DNA of 25,110 nt, taken from IMG/VR virus record IMGVR_UViG_3300026518_000056, positions 1 to 25,110 of that record, one strand, 5' to 3'. The notes below the pieces were generated by a model, which ran no database searches, was not told where the DNA came from, and saw only the letters and a program-made list of their open reading frames with translations. Made by a program: the position numbers and the translations under genes. This DNA comes from a virus. Shown here piece after piece: positions 17,805-24,668 of the stretch; position 1 is the first letter of the stretch, and every line of letters begins with the position of its first letter.

Positions 17805-19583
17805 ATGTCTGATATAGTTAAACTAGCTCCTTTAGAAACTATCAACAATAGTGAGCTAGTAGATTATACTATACCTAACACTAGTATTACAAAGCCTGTG
17901 TTAGAAATTTTAAACACCACAGAAAACAATATTTATGTATATGCCTGGCAGTTTGATACAGTTAAAACAATAGATATAATTGAGCAAATTTATAAACATC
18001 TGGGTATAAACAAAACAAAAACAAATGTAGAAGCAATCACAGAGTATGTTGCATACTTAAAACAACAGCATATACCTATAATAGAAAGTATACAAAATAC
18101 AGAGGCAGTTGCTTATGTAGTTACCACTGGTGTACCAAAATCTATTTTAGAGAATATCTCAGCCACTGAAACAGTTATAAAAAGTTTAATTAGCACTAAA
18201 CAAAGTATAGAAACAACAAATTTAACAGAAACTGTAGACTACTTTGTAAACACTTCGCCAGTATCTAAAAACCCTTTAACAGAAGTCACATCTTTAGCAG
18301 AGCTTCCTGTCAAAGTTTTACAACATAAATTTAAAAGCTTACAAGAACAAGAGAGTTTATTAGAAATAGTAGAAACAACTATTAACCACTTTCCTAATAT
18401 AAATGAAGCAATAAATTTATCAGAGCTAGTAGACTATTTTATAAATAGTTCTGTATTTGTTCAGCACAGTCAAAGAATATCAAGAATACGAGAAGCTGTA
18501 AATAAAACAATTGTAAGTTATATCAAAGCTAGGATTGAATACTTTGGTATAATAGATACGGGAATGCCAAAACCCCAAACTTTAATAGCTATGCCAACAG
18601 CATCTACTCATGCATATACTCTTACCAAATATCAGAAAGAGTTTTTAACACATACCTATACAACAGCTGTAAGTAATGAAACATTAAACACAATACAGGT
18701 AGCACTAAGTAGTAGCAACCCTACAATCTCCATACTATACACACACAACCAGTTAAGGCTATATCCTGGGAATATATACTGCTCTTTTGGGTTAATTGCA
18801 AAAGACATAGCACAAGACTTTATAATAAAATCTGGATACTTGCAAGATTTAATAGTAACTGCTATAAACATCCCAAACTATTTAGGGGGAAGTATAACCT
18901 TAAATGTTGGGGATATAATCCCTGCTTTATCTGATGTAACTTTTGTATTAACATTATTTTTAGATAAAGGAGCTGTTGTTTTAGATAATGCCAATTTCTC
19001 TATTGAGTTGAATAGCTCTATTATAATTCCTATATATGTGTCTGCCACAAGACAAACGGGGATTGTTAATTCTTTTGACCCAGATTACAAGACTTATAAA
19101 TCTACTTTACAGTATTCTACTAAAACTTTTAGAACAATGGTTGGGGTTGAAAAAAGAAGAGCTTTACTTATGACTCCAAAAAAAGGGGTAGAATACACTA
19201 GAACTTTTCATACATCTGCTGCCTATGAACAAGCTAAAAGCTCCTTAGAACAGAATTTATATAAGCTGAATTATCAACCTTTGTGGGGTTCTGCAGTCCA
19301 TCCTACAACTACTGATGTAGGTAAAGGAATACCTTATATAAATAACAAATATGCTTTTAAGATAGGGGATTATTTGTGTGTATGGACATCTCATTTAGAT
19401 TATAAAGTTGTTAAAATCACTAATATTACAGATGTTACAATACTTGTAAACATTACTGTATCATGGACAACAGATGATTTTATCATTCCATTAATAAAGG
19501 TTATGGCTGAGACAAGCACTTCTGCTACATATACACATAATTTAGACCAAACTATAAAATATAAGTTTAGGACTTTGACATGA
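17805..19583 (+). CDS. Virion protein with tandem 21-residue repeats
   Basis: This 592-residue protein has two halves. Residues about 9-240 are built from roughly eleven degenerate repeats of 18-24 residues with the pattern hhE-x-h-x-x-T/S-E-h-V-x-Y-h-h. Clear units start near 9, 31, 91, 113, 134, 157, 178 and 198 (for example PIIESIQNTEAVAYVV and NINEAINLSELVDYFI). The second half is beta-rich and ends with KRRALLMTPKKGVEYTRTFH and LNYQPLWGSAVHPTTT followed by FKIGDYLCVWTS. I recall this layout from structural proteins upstream of DUF2163 hubs in siphophages. It starts immediately at the previous stop and its own stop overlaps the next ATG (ATGA at 19580-19583). It probably forms an elongated part of the tail tip. 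Confidence 0.65.
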   Translation: MSDIVKLAPLETINNSELVDYTIPNTSITKPVLEILNTTENNIYVYAWQFDTVKTIDIIEQIYKHLGINKTKTNVEAITEYVAYLKQQHIPIIESIQNTEAVAYVVTTGVPKSILENISATETVIKSLISTKQSIETTNLTETVDYFVNTSPVSKNPLTEVTSLAELPVKVLQHKFKSLQEQESLLEIVETTINHFPNINEAINLSELVDYFINSSVFVQHSQRISRIREAVNKTIVSYIKARIEYFGIIDTGMPKPQTLIAMPTASTHAYTLTKYQKEFLTHTYTTAVSNETLNTIQVALSSSNPTISILYTHNQLRLYPGNIYCSFGLIAKDIAQDFIIKSGYLQDLIVTAINIPNYLGGSITLNVGDIIPALSDVTFVLTLFLDKGAVVLDNANFSIELNSSIIIPIYVSATRQTGIVNSFDPDYKTYKSTLQYSTKTFRTMVGVEKRRALLMTPKKGVEYTRTFHTSAAYEQAKSSLEQNLYKLNYQPLWGSAVHPTTTDVGKGIPYINNKYAFKIGDYLCVWTSHLDYKVVKITNITDVTILVNITVSWTTDDFIIPLIKVMAETSTSATYTHNLDQTIKYKFRTLT

Positions 19584-20200
19584 TTTTTTATAAAAAATAT
19601 CCTATGCTACCAAAAGAAATTATAAATATAGGGAAAATTGATACAAGTATAAAACACAAACACCTCACTGTTGGAAAAAGCTATACCAAAGAAGATTACT
19701 ACTATACAGAAGAGGTATACTCTTCCTTTTCTTATAATTTCTCTTTTACTAATAGAACAGAATATGTAGTTATAGAAGATTTTTTTAATCTTCAACTGGG
19801 GAAACTAAACAACTTTTGGGGAAGAACTTTTAAAAACACTTTTGAAATGTATAATCTTTTGGGTTTAGGGAGTAAAATAAATGTTAAATATAGTGAACAG
19901 CATAAATTACTGGATTATGGATATATATTTATATATCTACCTGATTATGACTTTGCTACAAGAGTGCTAGCAGCAGAAAGAAAGACAGATTTAAATGGTA
20001 TAGATATTTATACAGAGTTTACTTTAGAGAATATACCACCAGCTGTTACAATGGATTTAAAAATAGAGCCAATTCTTTATGGACACTTTAACACAGACAC
20101 TTTAACTGTACAATATGACGATATAAATATTGGAATGGTGACACTTCCTTTTGTAGAAAATGTGCCTACTCAATATAAGATAGATTTGGAGCTTGCTTAA
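19580..20200 (+). CDS. Distal-tail-like protein (candidate Dit equivalent)
   Basis: This 206-residue protein lies directly before the tail hub, the position taken by distal tail proteins in gene transfer agents and related siphophages. The segment EDFFNLQLGKLNNFWGRTFK (about residues 68-87) resembles the F...G....FW.P pattern I recall from proteins at this locus. The rest is beta-rich and aromatic. It overlaps the genes on both sides (ATGA at its start, TAATG at its end). No other motif identifies it, so the call is positional. An alternative is a non-Dit structural protein of the Mu-like siphophage tip. Confidence 0.55.
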   Translation: MIFYKKYPMLPKEIINIGKIDTSIKHKHLTVGKSYTKEDYYYTEEVYSSFSYNFSFTNRTEYVVIEDFFNLQLGKLNNFWGRTFKNTFEMYNLLGLGSKINVKYSEQHKLLDYGYIFIYLPDYDFATRVLAAERKTDLNGIDIYTEFTLENIPPAVTMDLKIEPILYGHFNTDTLTVQYDDINIGMVTLPFVENVPTQYKIDLELA

Positions 20201-20946
20201 TGGAATTATTTGATATTACTTTTAATAATTATACATATAGATATAATAATTCTACCGAGTCTGTAACAGATTCTGGTGGGTATGTCTATGCTCCTTCTTC
20301 TATTATTAGAAAAGACTTAGTTACTGATATTGAAAAAGCAGCCTGCAATATGGTAGCTAGTATGGAAACTAAGCCCTTTAATACAATGCTATATCAAACT
20401 TCTATAGTGCCTGTTCCAATAACTATAAAAATATATCCAGAAGAGACAGTTCTTTTTGAAGGTGTTGTTGCAGGGCTGAAATATGATATTGAAAAAGGTT
20501 CTGTAGCTATATCTGTAACTTCTAAAATTTCTTTAGATGAGATAACATTACCTAAAGTAACTTATAGTGAATACTGCTCATGGGAGTTATTTTCCACAGA
20601 GTGTACCAAAAATAAACTAAACTATCAACTCCTCCTTAATACATCAGATAGTACTTATGACAATATAGTTATCACTAATGCAGCTTTTGCTTCATATGTA
20701 ACAGGATATTTTACTAATGGGTATATAAAAATGGATAATGGAGAAGCTATGCTTATTACAGCTAGCTCTTCAAATACAATAACACTTTTAACTTCTATAA
20801 ATACTTTTAATACTGCAAACAGTTTTAAAGTATACCCTGGATGTGATAAAACAATAAACACTTGTATTAACAAATACGATAACTTAATAAATTTTAGTGG
20901 GTTTCCTTATATCCCAGACAATAACCCAGTAACACAGGAGTATTAA
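20200..20946 (+). CDS. Tail hub, BR0599/DUF2163 family
   Basis: This 248-residue protein has the family's closing signature GCDKTINTCINKYDNLINFS followed by GFPYIPDNNP (about residues 214-243). Four cysteines, Cys126 and Cys135 (YCSWELFSTEC) and Cys215 and Cys222, are in the places where the family keeps conserved cysteines. In the gene-transfer-agent hub I recall these bind an iron-sulfur cluster; that it does so here is inference. The N-terminal half is a beta domain (FEGVVAGLKYDIEKGSVAIS) as expected of a hub ring at the tube tip. The length is close to the usual size for a hub lacking extra domains. No NlpC/P60 peptidase gene follows, unlike in many relatives. Confidence 0.85.
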   Translation: MELFDITFNNYTYRYNNSTESVTDSGGYVYAPSSIIRKDLVTDIEKAACNMVASMETKPFNTMLYQTSIVPVPITIKIYPEETVLFEGVVAGLKYDIEKGSVAISVTSKISLDEITLPKVTYSEYCSWELFSTECTKNKLNYQLLLNTSDSTYDNIVITNAAFASYVTGYFTNGYIKMDNGEAMLITASSSNTITLLTSINTFNTANSFKVYPGCDKTINTCINKYDNLINFSGFPYIPDNNPVTQEY

Positions 20947-20947
20947 T

Positions 20948-21175
20948 ATGCCATTATGGGGAATATTTTTATTAGTTACAGCCGCTATGGTTATGGTCTT
21001 ACTTATAGCTATGCCACAAATGACTGGAAATGAAAACACACAATTAAATGATATAAACTTTCCAGATAATAGTAATAGTAAAGCTGTTCCAATAGCTTTC
21101 GGTACTGTATGGATGTATGGCAATATATTATTTTATACAAACCCTAAGCATAGGGGTATACAAGCATGTCAATAG
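20948..21175 (+). CDS. N-terminal piece of a split J-like tail tip protein
   Basis: This 75-residue frame starts one base after the hub stop. Residues 4-24 are hydrophobic (WGIFLLVTAAMVMVLLIAMP), followed by NDINFPDNSNSKAVPIAFGT and VWMYGNILFYTNPK. In related phages I recall this as the amino-terminal part of one continuous tail tip protein (DFxFPTxxEGxPIPVxFGT, then a GGKGGG linker). Here it ends with TAG TGA in tandem at 21173-21178, and the remaining two frames are closed by TAA at 21180 and 21184. The second half begins as a separate frame at 21189. I infer that the two products are made separately and assemble together, or that this is a relic of a disrupted gene. Confidence 0.6.
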   Translation: MPLWGIFLLVTAAMVMVLLIAMPQMTGNENTQLNDINFPDNSNSKAVPIAFGTVWMYGNILFYTNPKHRGIQACQ

Positions 21176-21188
21176 TGAGTAACTAAAT

Positions 21189-23261
21189 ATGGGTGGTGGT
21201 AAAGGTGGTGGAAGTTGTTCTAATGTTGGTTTTGGATATAGTCTAACTTTTGGATATGCTTTTTGTGATAAACTAGATGAGCTTTTATCATTTAATATGA
21301 ATGGCAAAAATAGGTGGACAGGAAGTATTATAAACACAGGTAGCTTTACTGCATGGACAGGAAATTTAGGCACAACTTATTCATCAAATTATGGGCAAAC
21401 CTCTGTAATTGCTTCTTTAGGCACACAAACTGATGCACCAGCAAATGTTGCAGGACTCTTTCCACATGATTTAAGTTATAAAAACTTATGTTGGTTATTT
21501 TTTGATAATGCTTTTATAGGTGATAATGTTATGTCTGTTCCAAAATACAGAATAAAAGGTAGACGCACAGATATATATAACATTACTACATACTCTAACA
21601 TAGATGGAACAGCAAACCCCGCCTATGTTATTTACTATATTTTAAACAAATTATTAAACATCAATGATACACATATAGACATACATTCTATAGATTATGC
21701 AGCACAGTTACTATACACAGAAGGCTTAGGGATTTCATTTCTTTTATCTAGGAGTCATAAAGTAACTAAATGGATTAAAGAAATATTAAGACATATTGAT
21801 GGTATTTTATACTTTGATATATTTAATGGTAAATATGTTTTAAAATTATTAAGAGCTGATTATGATACAAATAATGTAATAACTCTAACAGAAGCTGATG
21901 TGGCACGAGTATTAATAACAAGAGGCACATGGAAAGATATAATCACTACTTTTATTTTTACATATACAAACACAGATTCTGGAAAGCCAGCCTCCATCAC
22001 AATCAGCAACACTGCTGCAAGAGAGGTTTTAGGGTATGATAGACCTAAAAAATACTCTTTTCCTATGATTTCTACTAATACAGCATTAGATAAAATAATT
22101 AGTAGCACGGTCAAGAAAGAGGGCTTTCCAAAATCTAGTGTAAAACTTAGAGTATCTTTAATGGATTTTCCAAATATATATCCTGGGGATGTCTTTAGCT
22201 TTGAATATGTATCTAAAGGAATACCAAAAACTGTTTATCGTGTTGTAAAACTTGCTGGTGATAGCTCAGACACTTCATACTTAGAGATAGAAGCTATAGA
22301 AGATATTTTTGCCAACTCTTTAGGTTTAAACACAACTATTACACCACCAGTAAGCAACACTGTAAATTATGCTATAACAAGCATTCCAAATACTTATGTA
22401 CTACATGAGCTAGATAATGAATTTACTACAATAGAGGTTTTAATATCTATTGTAGGAAAACCAAGCACTACAGAAATAATTACACAAGTGGTTATGACAA
22501 ATACTGTAAATGGTGTACAAACAAATACACCTGTTGTTAGTGCTTTTTTATTAAATACAGATATACCACAAAACTATAGCTATGAGGCAGATGCTATTTT
22601 TAATATAACAGATAATAGTAATAATATATATGATAAGACTTACACAGATGAGGAATTTCAAAGACATCAAGGGCTATTATTTATAAACCACAAAGTGTTT
22701 ACATATAAGAGTATAAGTAAGCAGCCAAATGGCTCTTTTAACATCACAGGGCTTATGGCATTATCAAAAGATATACCATTACTACCTCAAGCTACTACAA
22801 CAGGCTTTATAACAACACAAAATATTATATCTAATAGTTATTTAGCTTTGTTTAACACAAGTATATATAACTACTCATTAGCTTTTAAAAACCTTTTCAC
22901 CAAAGGTAATTCTATAACTAATACAAAAAACAGAACTAACTATGCACAATACCCTTTACCTTGTTCTAATTTAAAATACTATGACAGTGGTACTTCTAAT
23001 ATATTGGTCTTTTCACCAAGTGTAAGAACTAAAGGGGCTTCTTATATTAGTTGTGATAATATAATAGCAGGGAATGATGAAAATACTTATGAAGGCACTT
23101 TCATAATAAAGTATAATGGTTCTAAAGTTTATGAAATAACTTCTCCCACTTTTGTAAATGGGTATATAGAGTATGATACAACCAATTATAATACAGGCAC
23201 TTGGGAAGTTGTTCCTAAATTAAACAGCTTTCAAACAGCATCCTCAACAATAACTATTTAA
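21189..23261 (+). CDS. J-like tail tip / host-specificity protein
   Basis: This 690-residue protein forms the distal tip and probably contacts the host. It begins with MGGGKGGGSCSNVGFGYSLT then FGYAFCDKLDELLSF, matching the internal segment of continuous homologues. Residues about 230-375 carry the baseplate-hub-like region of the Phage-tail_3 type: TFIFTYTNTDSGKPA, YSFPMISTNTALDKI, FPNIYPGDVFSFEY, YRVVKLAGDSSDTSYLEIEA then IEDIF. The C-terminal 300 residues are Asn/Thr-rich beta sequence and probably the variable receptor-contacting part. Only a weak GTGAG precedes the ATG, and the frame opens just after a TAA at 21180. It is much shorter than lambda J and lacks obvious fibronectin repeats. 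Confidence 0.8.
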   Translation: MGGGKGGGSCSNVGFGYSLTFGYAFCDKLDELLSFNMNGKNRWTGSIINTGSFTAWTGNLGTTYSSNYGQTSVIASLGTQTDAPANVAGLFPHDLSYKNLCWLFFDNAFIGDNVMSVPKYRIKGRRTDIYNITTYSNIDGTANPAYVIYYILNKLLNINDTHIDIHSIDYAAQLLYTEGLGISFLLSRSHKVTKWIKEILRHIDGILYFDIFNGKYVLKLLRADYDTNNVITLTEADVARVLITRGTWKDIITTFIFTYTNTDSGKPASITISNTAAREVLGYDRPKKYSFPMISTNTALDKIISSTVKKEGFPKSSVKLRVSLMDFPNIYPGDVFSFEYVSKGIPKTVYRVVKLAGDSSDTSYLEIEAIEDIFANSLGLNTTITPPVSNTVNYAITSIPNTYVLHELDNEFTTIEVLISIVGKPSTTEIITQVVMTNTVNGVQTNTPVVSAFLLNTDIPQNYSYEADAIFNITDNSNNIYDKTYTDEEFQRHQGLLFINHKVFTYKSISKQPNGSFNITGLMALSKDIPLLPQATTTGFITTQNIISNSYLALFNTSIYNYSLAFKNLFTKGNSITNTKNRTNYAQYPLPCSNLKYYDSGTSNILVFSPSVRTKGASYISCDNIIAGNDENTYEGTFIIKYNGSKVYEITSPTFVNGYIEYDTTNYNTGTWEVVPKLNSFQTASSTITI

Positions 23262-23270
23262 AGGATTTTT

Positions 23271-23633
23271 ATGGCAATTTTAACAAATGGAATAGAAACT
23301 ATTGAAGTTGGCTCTACTACATGGAGAGTGATATTTAACAGTAATTTCTCTAAAATATATACTAAAACAGAAATAGACACAGCATTGTCAAATAAAGCAG
23401 CTGTAGCCACAACAATAGCTGGATATAATATTTTAGATGCTTATACAAAAACTGAGAATGATACCAATTTAAGTAATCACAATACTTCAGCTACTTCTCA
23501 CAACTTAAATAGCAGGACAAGAGATATATCTTTTACAGACAACACTAAAGGAGTTGTACTAGCAGATAGAACCAATGGAAACAATTATAGAATATATTCA
23601 GATAGTGGTGTTTTAAAAATAGAGCAGGTTTAA
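23271..23633 (+). CDS. Small tail fibre-type protein with YTKTE repeats
   Basis: This 120-residue protein has AAAGGA before its ATG. The N-terminus (STTWRVIFNSNFSKIYTKTE) matches the pattern of phage fibre proteins that begin with a W..I.N.NF.KI anchor. Two copies of a fibre repeat follow: IYTKTEIDTALSNK at about 29-42 and AYTKTENDTNLSNH at 57-70. The C-terminus KGVVLADRTNGNNYRIYSDS then GVLKIE is a common fibre ending (GVVLxDxxxGxxYRL). It is probably a trimeric short fibre or tip plug. It ends the large tail-tip operon that begins at 14958; a promoter candidate lies directly after its stop. Confidence 0.7.
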   Translation: MAILTNGIETIEVGSTTWRVIFNSNFSKIYTKTEIDTALSNKAAVATTIAGYNILDAYTKTENDTNLSNHNTSATSHNLNSRTRDISFTDNTKGVVLADRTNGNNYRIYSDSGVLKIEQV

Positions 23634-23634
23634 A

Positions 23635-23643
23635 CGATATATA
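23635..23643 (+). promoter_or_regulatory. Candidate late promoter, CGATATATA
   Basis: This copy of CGATATA begins two bases after the stop of the fibre gene and is 35 bases before the ATG at 23670, with AAAAAGG at 23657-23663 as ribosome binding site. TATATA/TATAAA would be the -10 box. Confidence 0.65.
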
Positions 23644-23669
23644 AATAAGACAAATAAAAAGGTTAAAAA

Positions 23670-24164
23670 ATGAAAAAAACAGTTAATGGTAAAGAAAATA
23701 TCACTTGTGTTATAAAAAAAGCAGACGGTACAACTGAGATAGTAAAAGGAAAGAATATAGTCACAAACAACGGTGATATAGCATATGCTCAAAAAGTAGT
23801 TGGAGAAGCCACAGATTTTGATAACCCATATTTAAGATTAGGCACAGGGACAACAGCTGTAGATAAAACAGACACAGATGTCACAACTTTTATAACAGGT
23901 AGTGATAAAGCTGTTGATACAGGATTTCCACAAAGAAACAACACTGACCCTGGAAACACAGATGGTGGAGTAAATATAGTAACTTGGAAAATATCCTATG
24001 CTTTAGGAGACCTTAATGTCACAGGAATTGCAGAGGGTGCTATAACAAATGTTGGAACAAATCCATCATATGCTTTAAATCACTTTCTATTTGCTAGTTC
24101 ATTTGATGTTACAAGTTCAGACCAATTAACAGTTTATATAAATCACAAGCTCGAAGGAATTTAG
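23670..24164 (+). CDS. Virion-associated protein, fibre or tip type
   Basis: This 164-residue protein has AAAAAGG before the ATG. The middle segment NPYLRLGTGTTAVDKTDTDV (about residues 52-71) resembles the LGTGTTAPTxxDTAL pattern found in small phage tail and fibre proteins. The C-terminus is beta-rich and ends in LTVYINHKLEGI. It has no signal peptide or membrane segment. As the last + strand gene before a strong terminator and with its own candidate promoter, it can be expressed apart from the tail-tip operon. The function is inferred from the pattern and context only. Confidence 0.6.
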   Translation: MKKTVNGKENITCVIKKADGTTEIVKGKNIVTNNGDIAYAQKVVGEATDFDNPYLRLGTGTTAVDKTDTDVTTFITGSDKAVDTGFPQRNNTDPGNTDGGVNIVTWKISYALGDLNVTGIAEGAITNVGTNPSYALNHFLFASSFDVTSSDQLTVYINHKLEGI

Positions 24165-24167
24165 TAA

Positions 24168-24190
24168 AAAGCCCCTTAAACAGGGGCTTT
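24168..24190. terminator. Bidirectional intrinsic terminator
   Basis: AAAGCCCCT at 24168-24176 and AGGGGCTTT at 24182-24190 form a perfect nine-base stem with a TAAAC loop. Read on the minus strand the stem is followed by TTTTTAC; on the plus strand the tail is TTT then A-rich. It separates the + strand structural genes from the minus strand resolvase gene and can end both transcripts. Confidence 0.85.
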
Positions 24191-24209
24191 AAAAACTATA
24201 AAGTTAATT

Positions 24210-24668
24210 TTATAATAATGTAGCTATTGCATAAGCATCTATCAAATCATCTATCTTCTTATACTTACTCTCAAAGTATTTAATAACCTCTTTATCAGTT
24301 GCTTCAAGCATATCTTCTTTTTTTGCATTCCCTTTTCCACTATATAACTTTTTTATGTGAGAAGGTGTAAAAAGTTGAGTATCATACCCAATCTCTTTTA
24401 AAGAGAAGTAAATATACCCTAACAACATTGAAAGCTGTGCAACCCTACCTTTACTACCAAATGAAATACTTTCCATACCTATCTTAAGCTCTGTTTGATG
24501 ATAGTGTGTAATGAATTTTAATAGCTGTAATTTAGTATATAAAATTCTATCTTCTATTTGCATCTTTTTTGGTGGAGTTATTAAAGAGAATGTTTCAATT
24601 TTTTTATCATCTGTAAGCACAACTACTCCAGTATTAGTTGTGCTTTGGTCAATGCCTATGTAAGTCAA
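24210..24668 (-). CDS. RuvC-like Holliday junction resolvase (phage type)
   Basis: This 152-residue nuclease resolves branched DNA, probably before packaging. The RNase H-like active site is visible: Asp7 (IGIDQSTTNTG), Glu66 (IGMESIS) and Asp141/Asp144 (KKIDDLIDAYAIA). The length is close to bacterial RuvC and phage versions. Other family-like parts are GRVAQLSMLLGYIYFSL and FTPSHIKKLYSGKGNAKKED. The start is TTG at 24668, overlapping the stop of the upstream LamG gene as TTGA, so it is translated by coupling. It lies on the strand opposite to the virion genes, convergent on the terminator at 24168. Confidence 0.88.
   Translation of the reverse strand: MTYIGIDQSTTNTGVVVLTDDKKIETFSLITPPKKMQIEDRILYTKLQLLKFITHYHQTELKIGMESISFGSKGRVAQLSMLLGYIYFSLKEIGYDTQLFTPSHIKKLYSGKGNAKKEDMLEATDKEVIKYFESKYKKIDDLIDAYAIATLL

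Noticed and set aside
20119-20127. CGATATAAA before the hub gene as a promoter
   Set aside because: It is 81 bases from the ATG at 20200, within a coding region; weaker than the set with 33-39 base spacing.
21160-21190. A sequencing frameshift as the cause of the split tip protein
   Set aside because: All three frames contain a stop between 21173 and 21186, so one insertion or deletion could not join the two parts.
482-23000. Numerous minus-strand open frames of 60-132 codons (for example 4688-5080, 10344-10742, 13167-13550, 21860-22114)
   Set aside because: They lie entirely within clear + strand virion genes, have hydrophobic or biased compositions produced by AT-rich antisense reading, and lack ribosome binding sites or neighbours on that strand.
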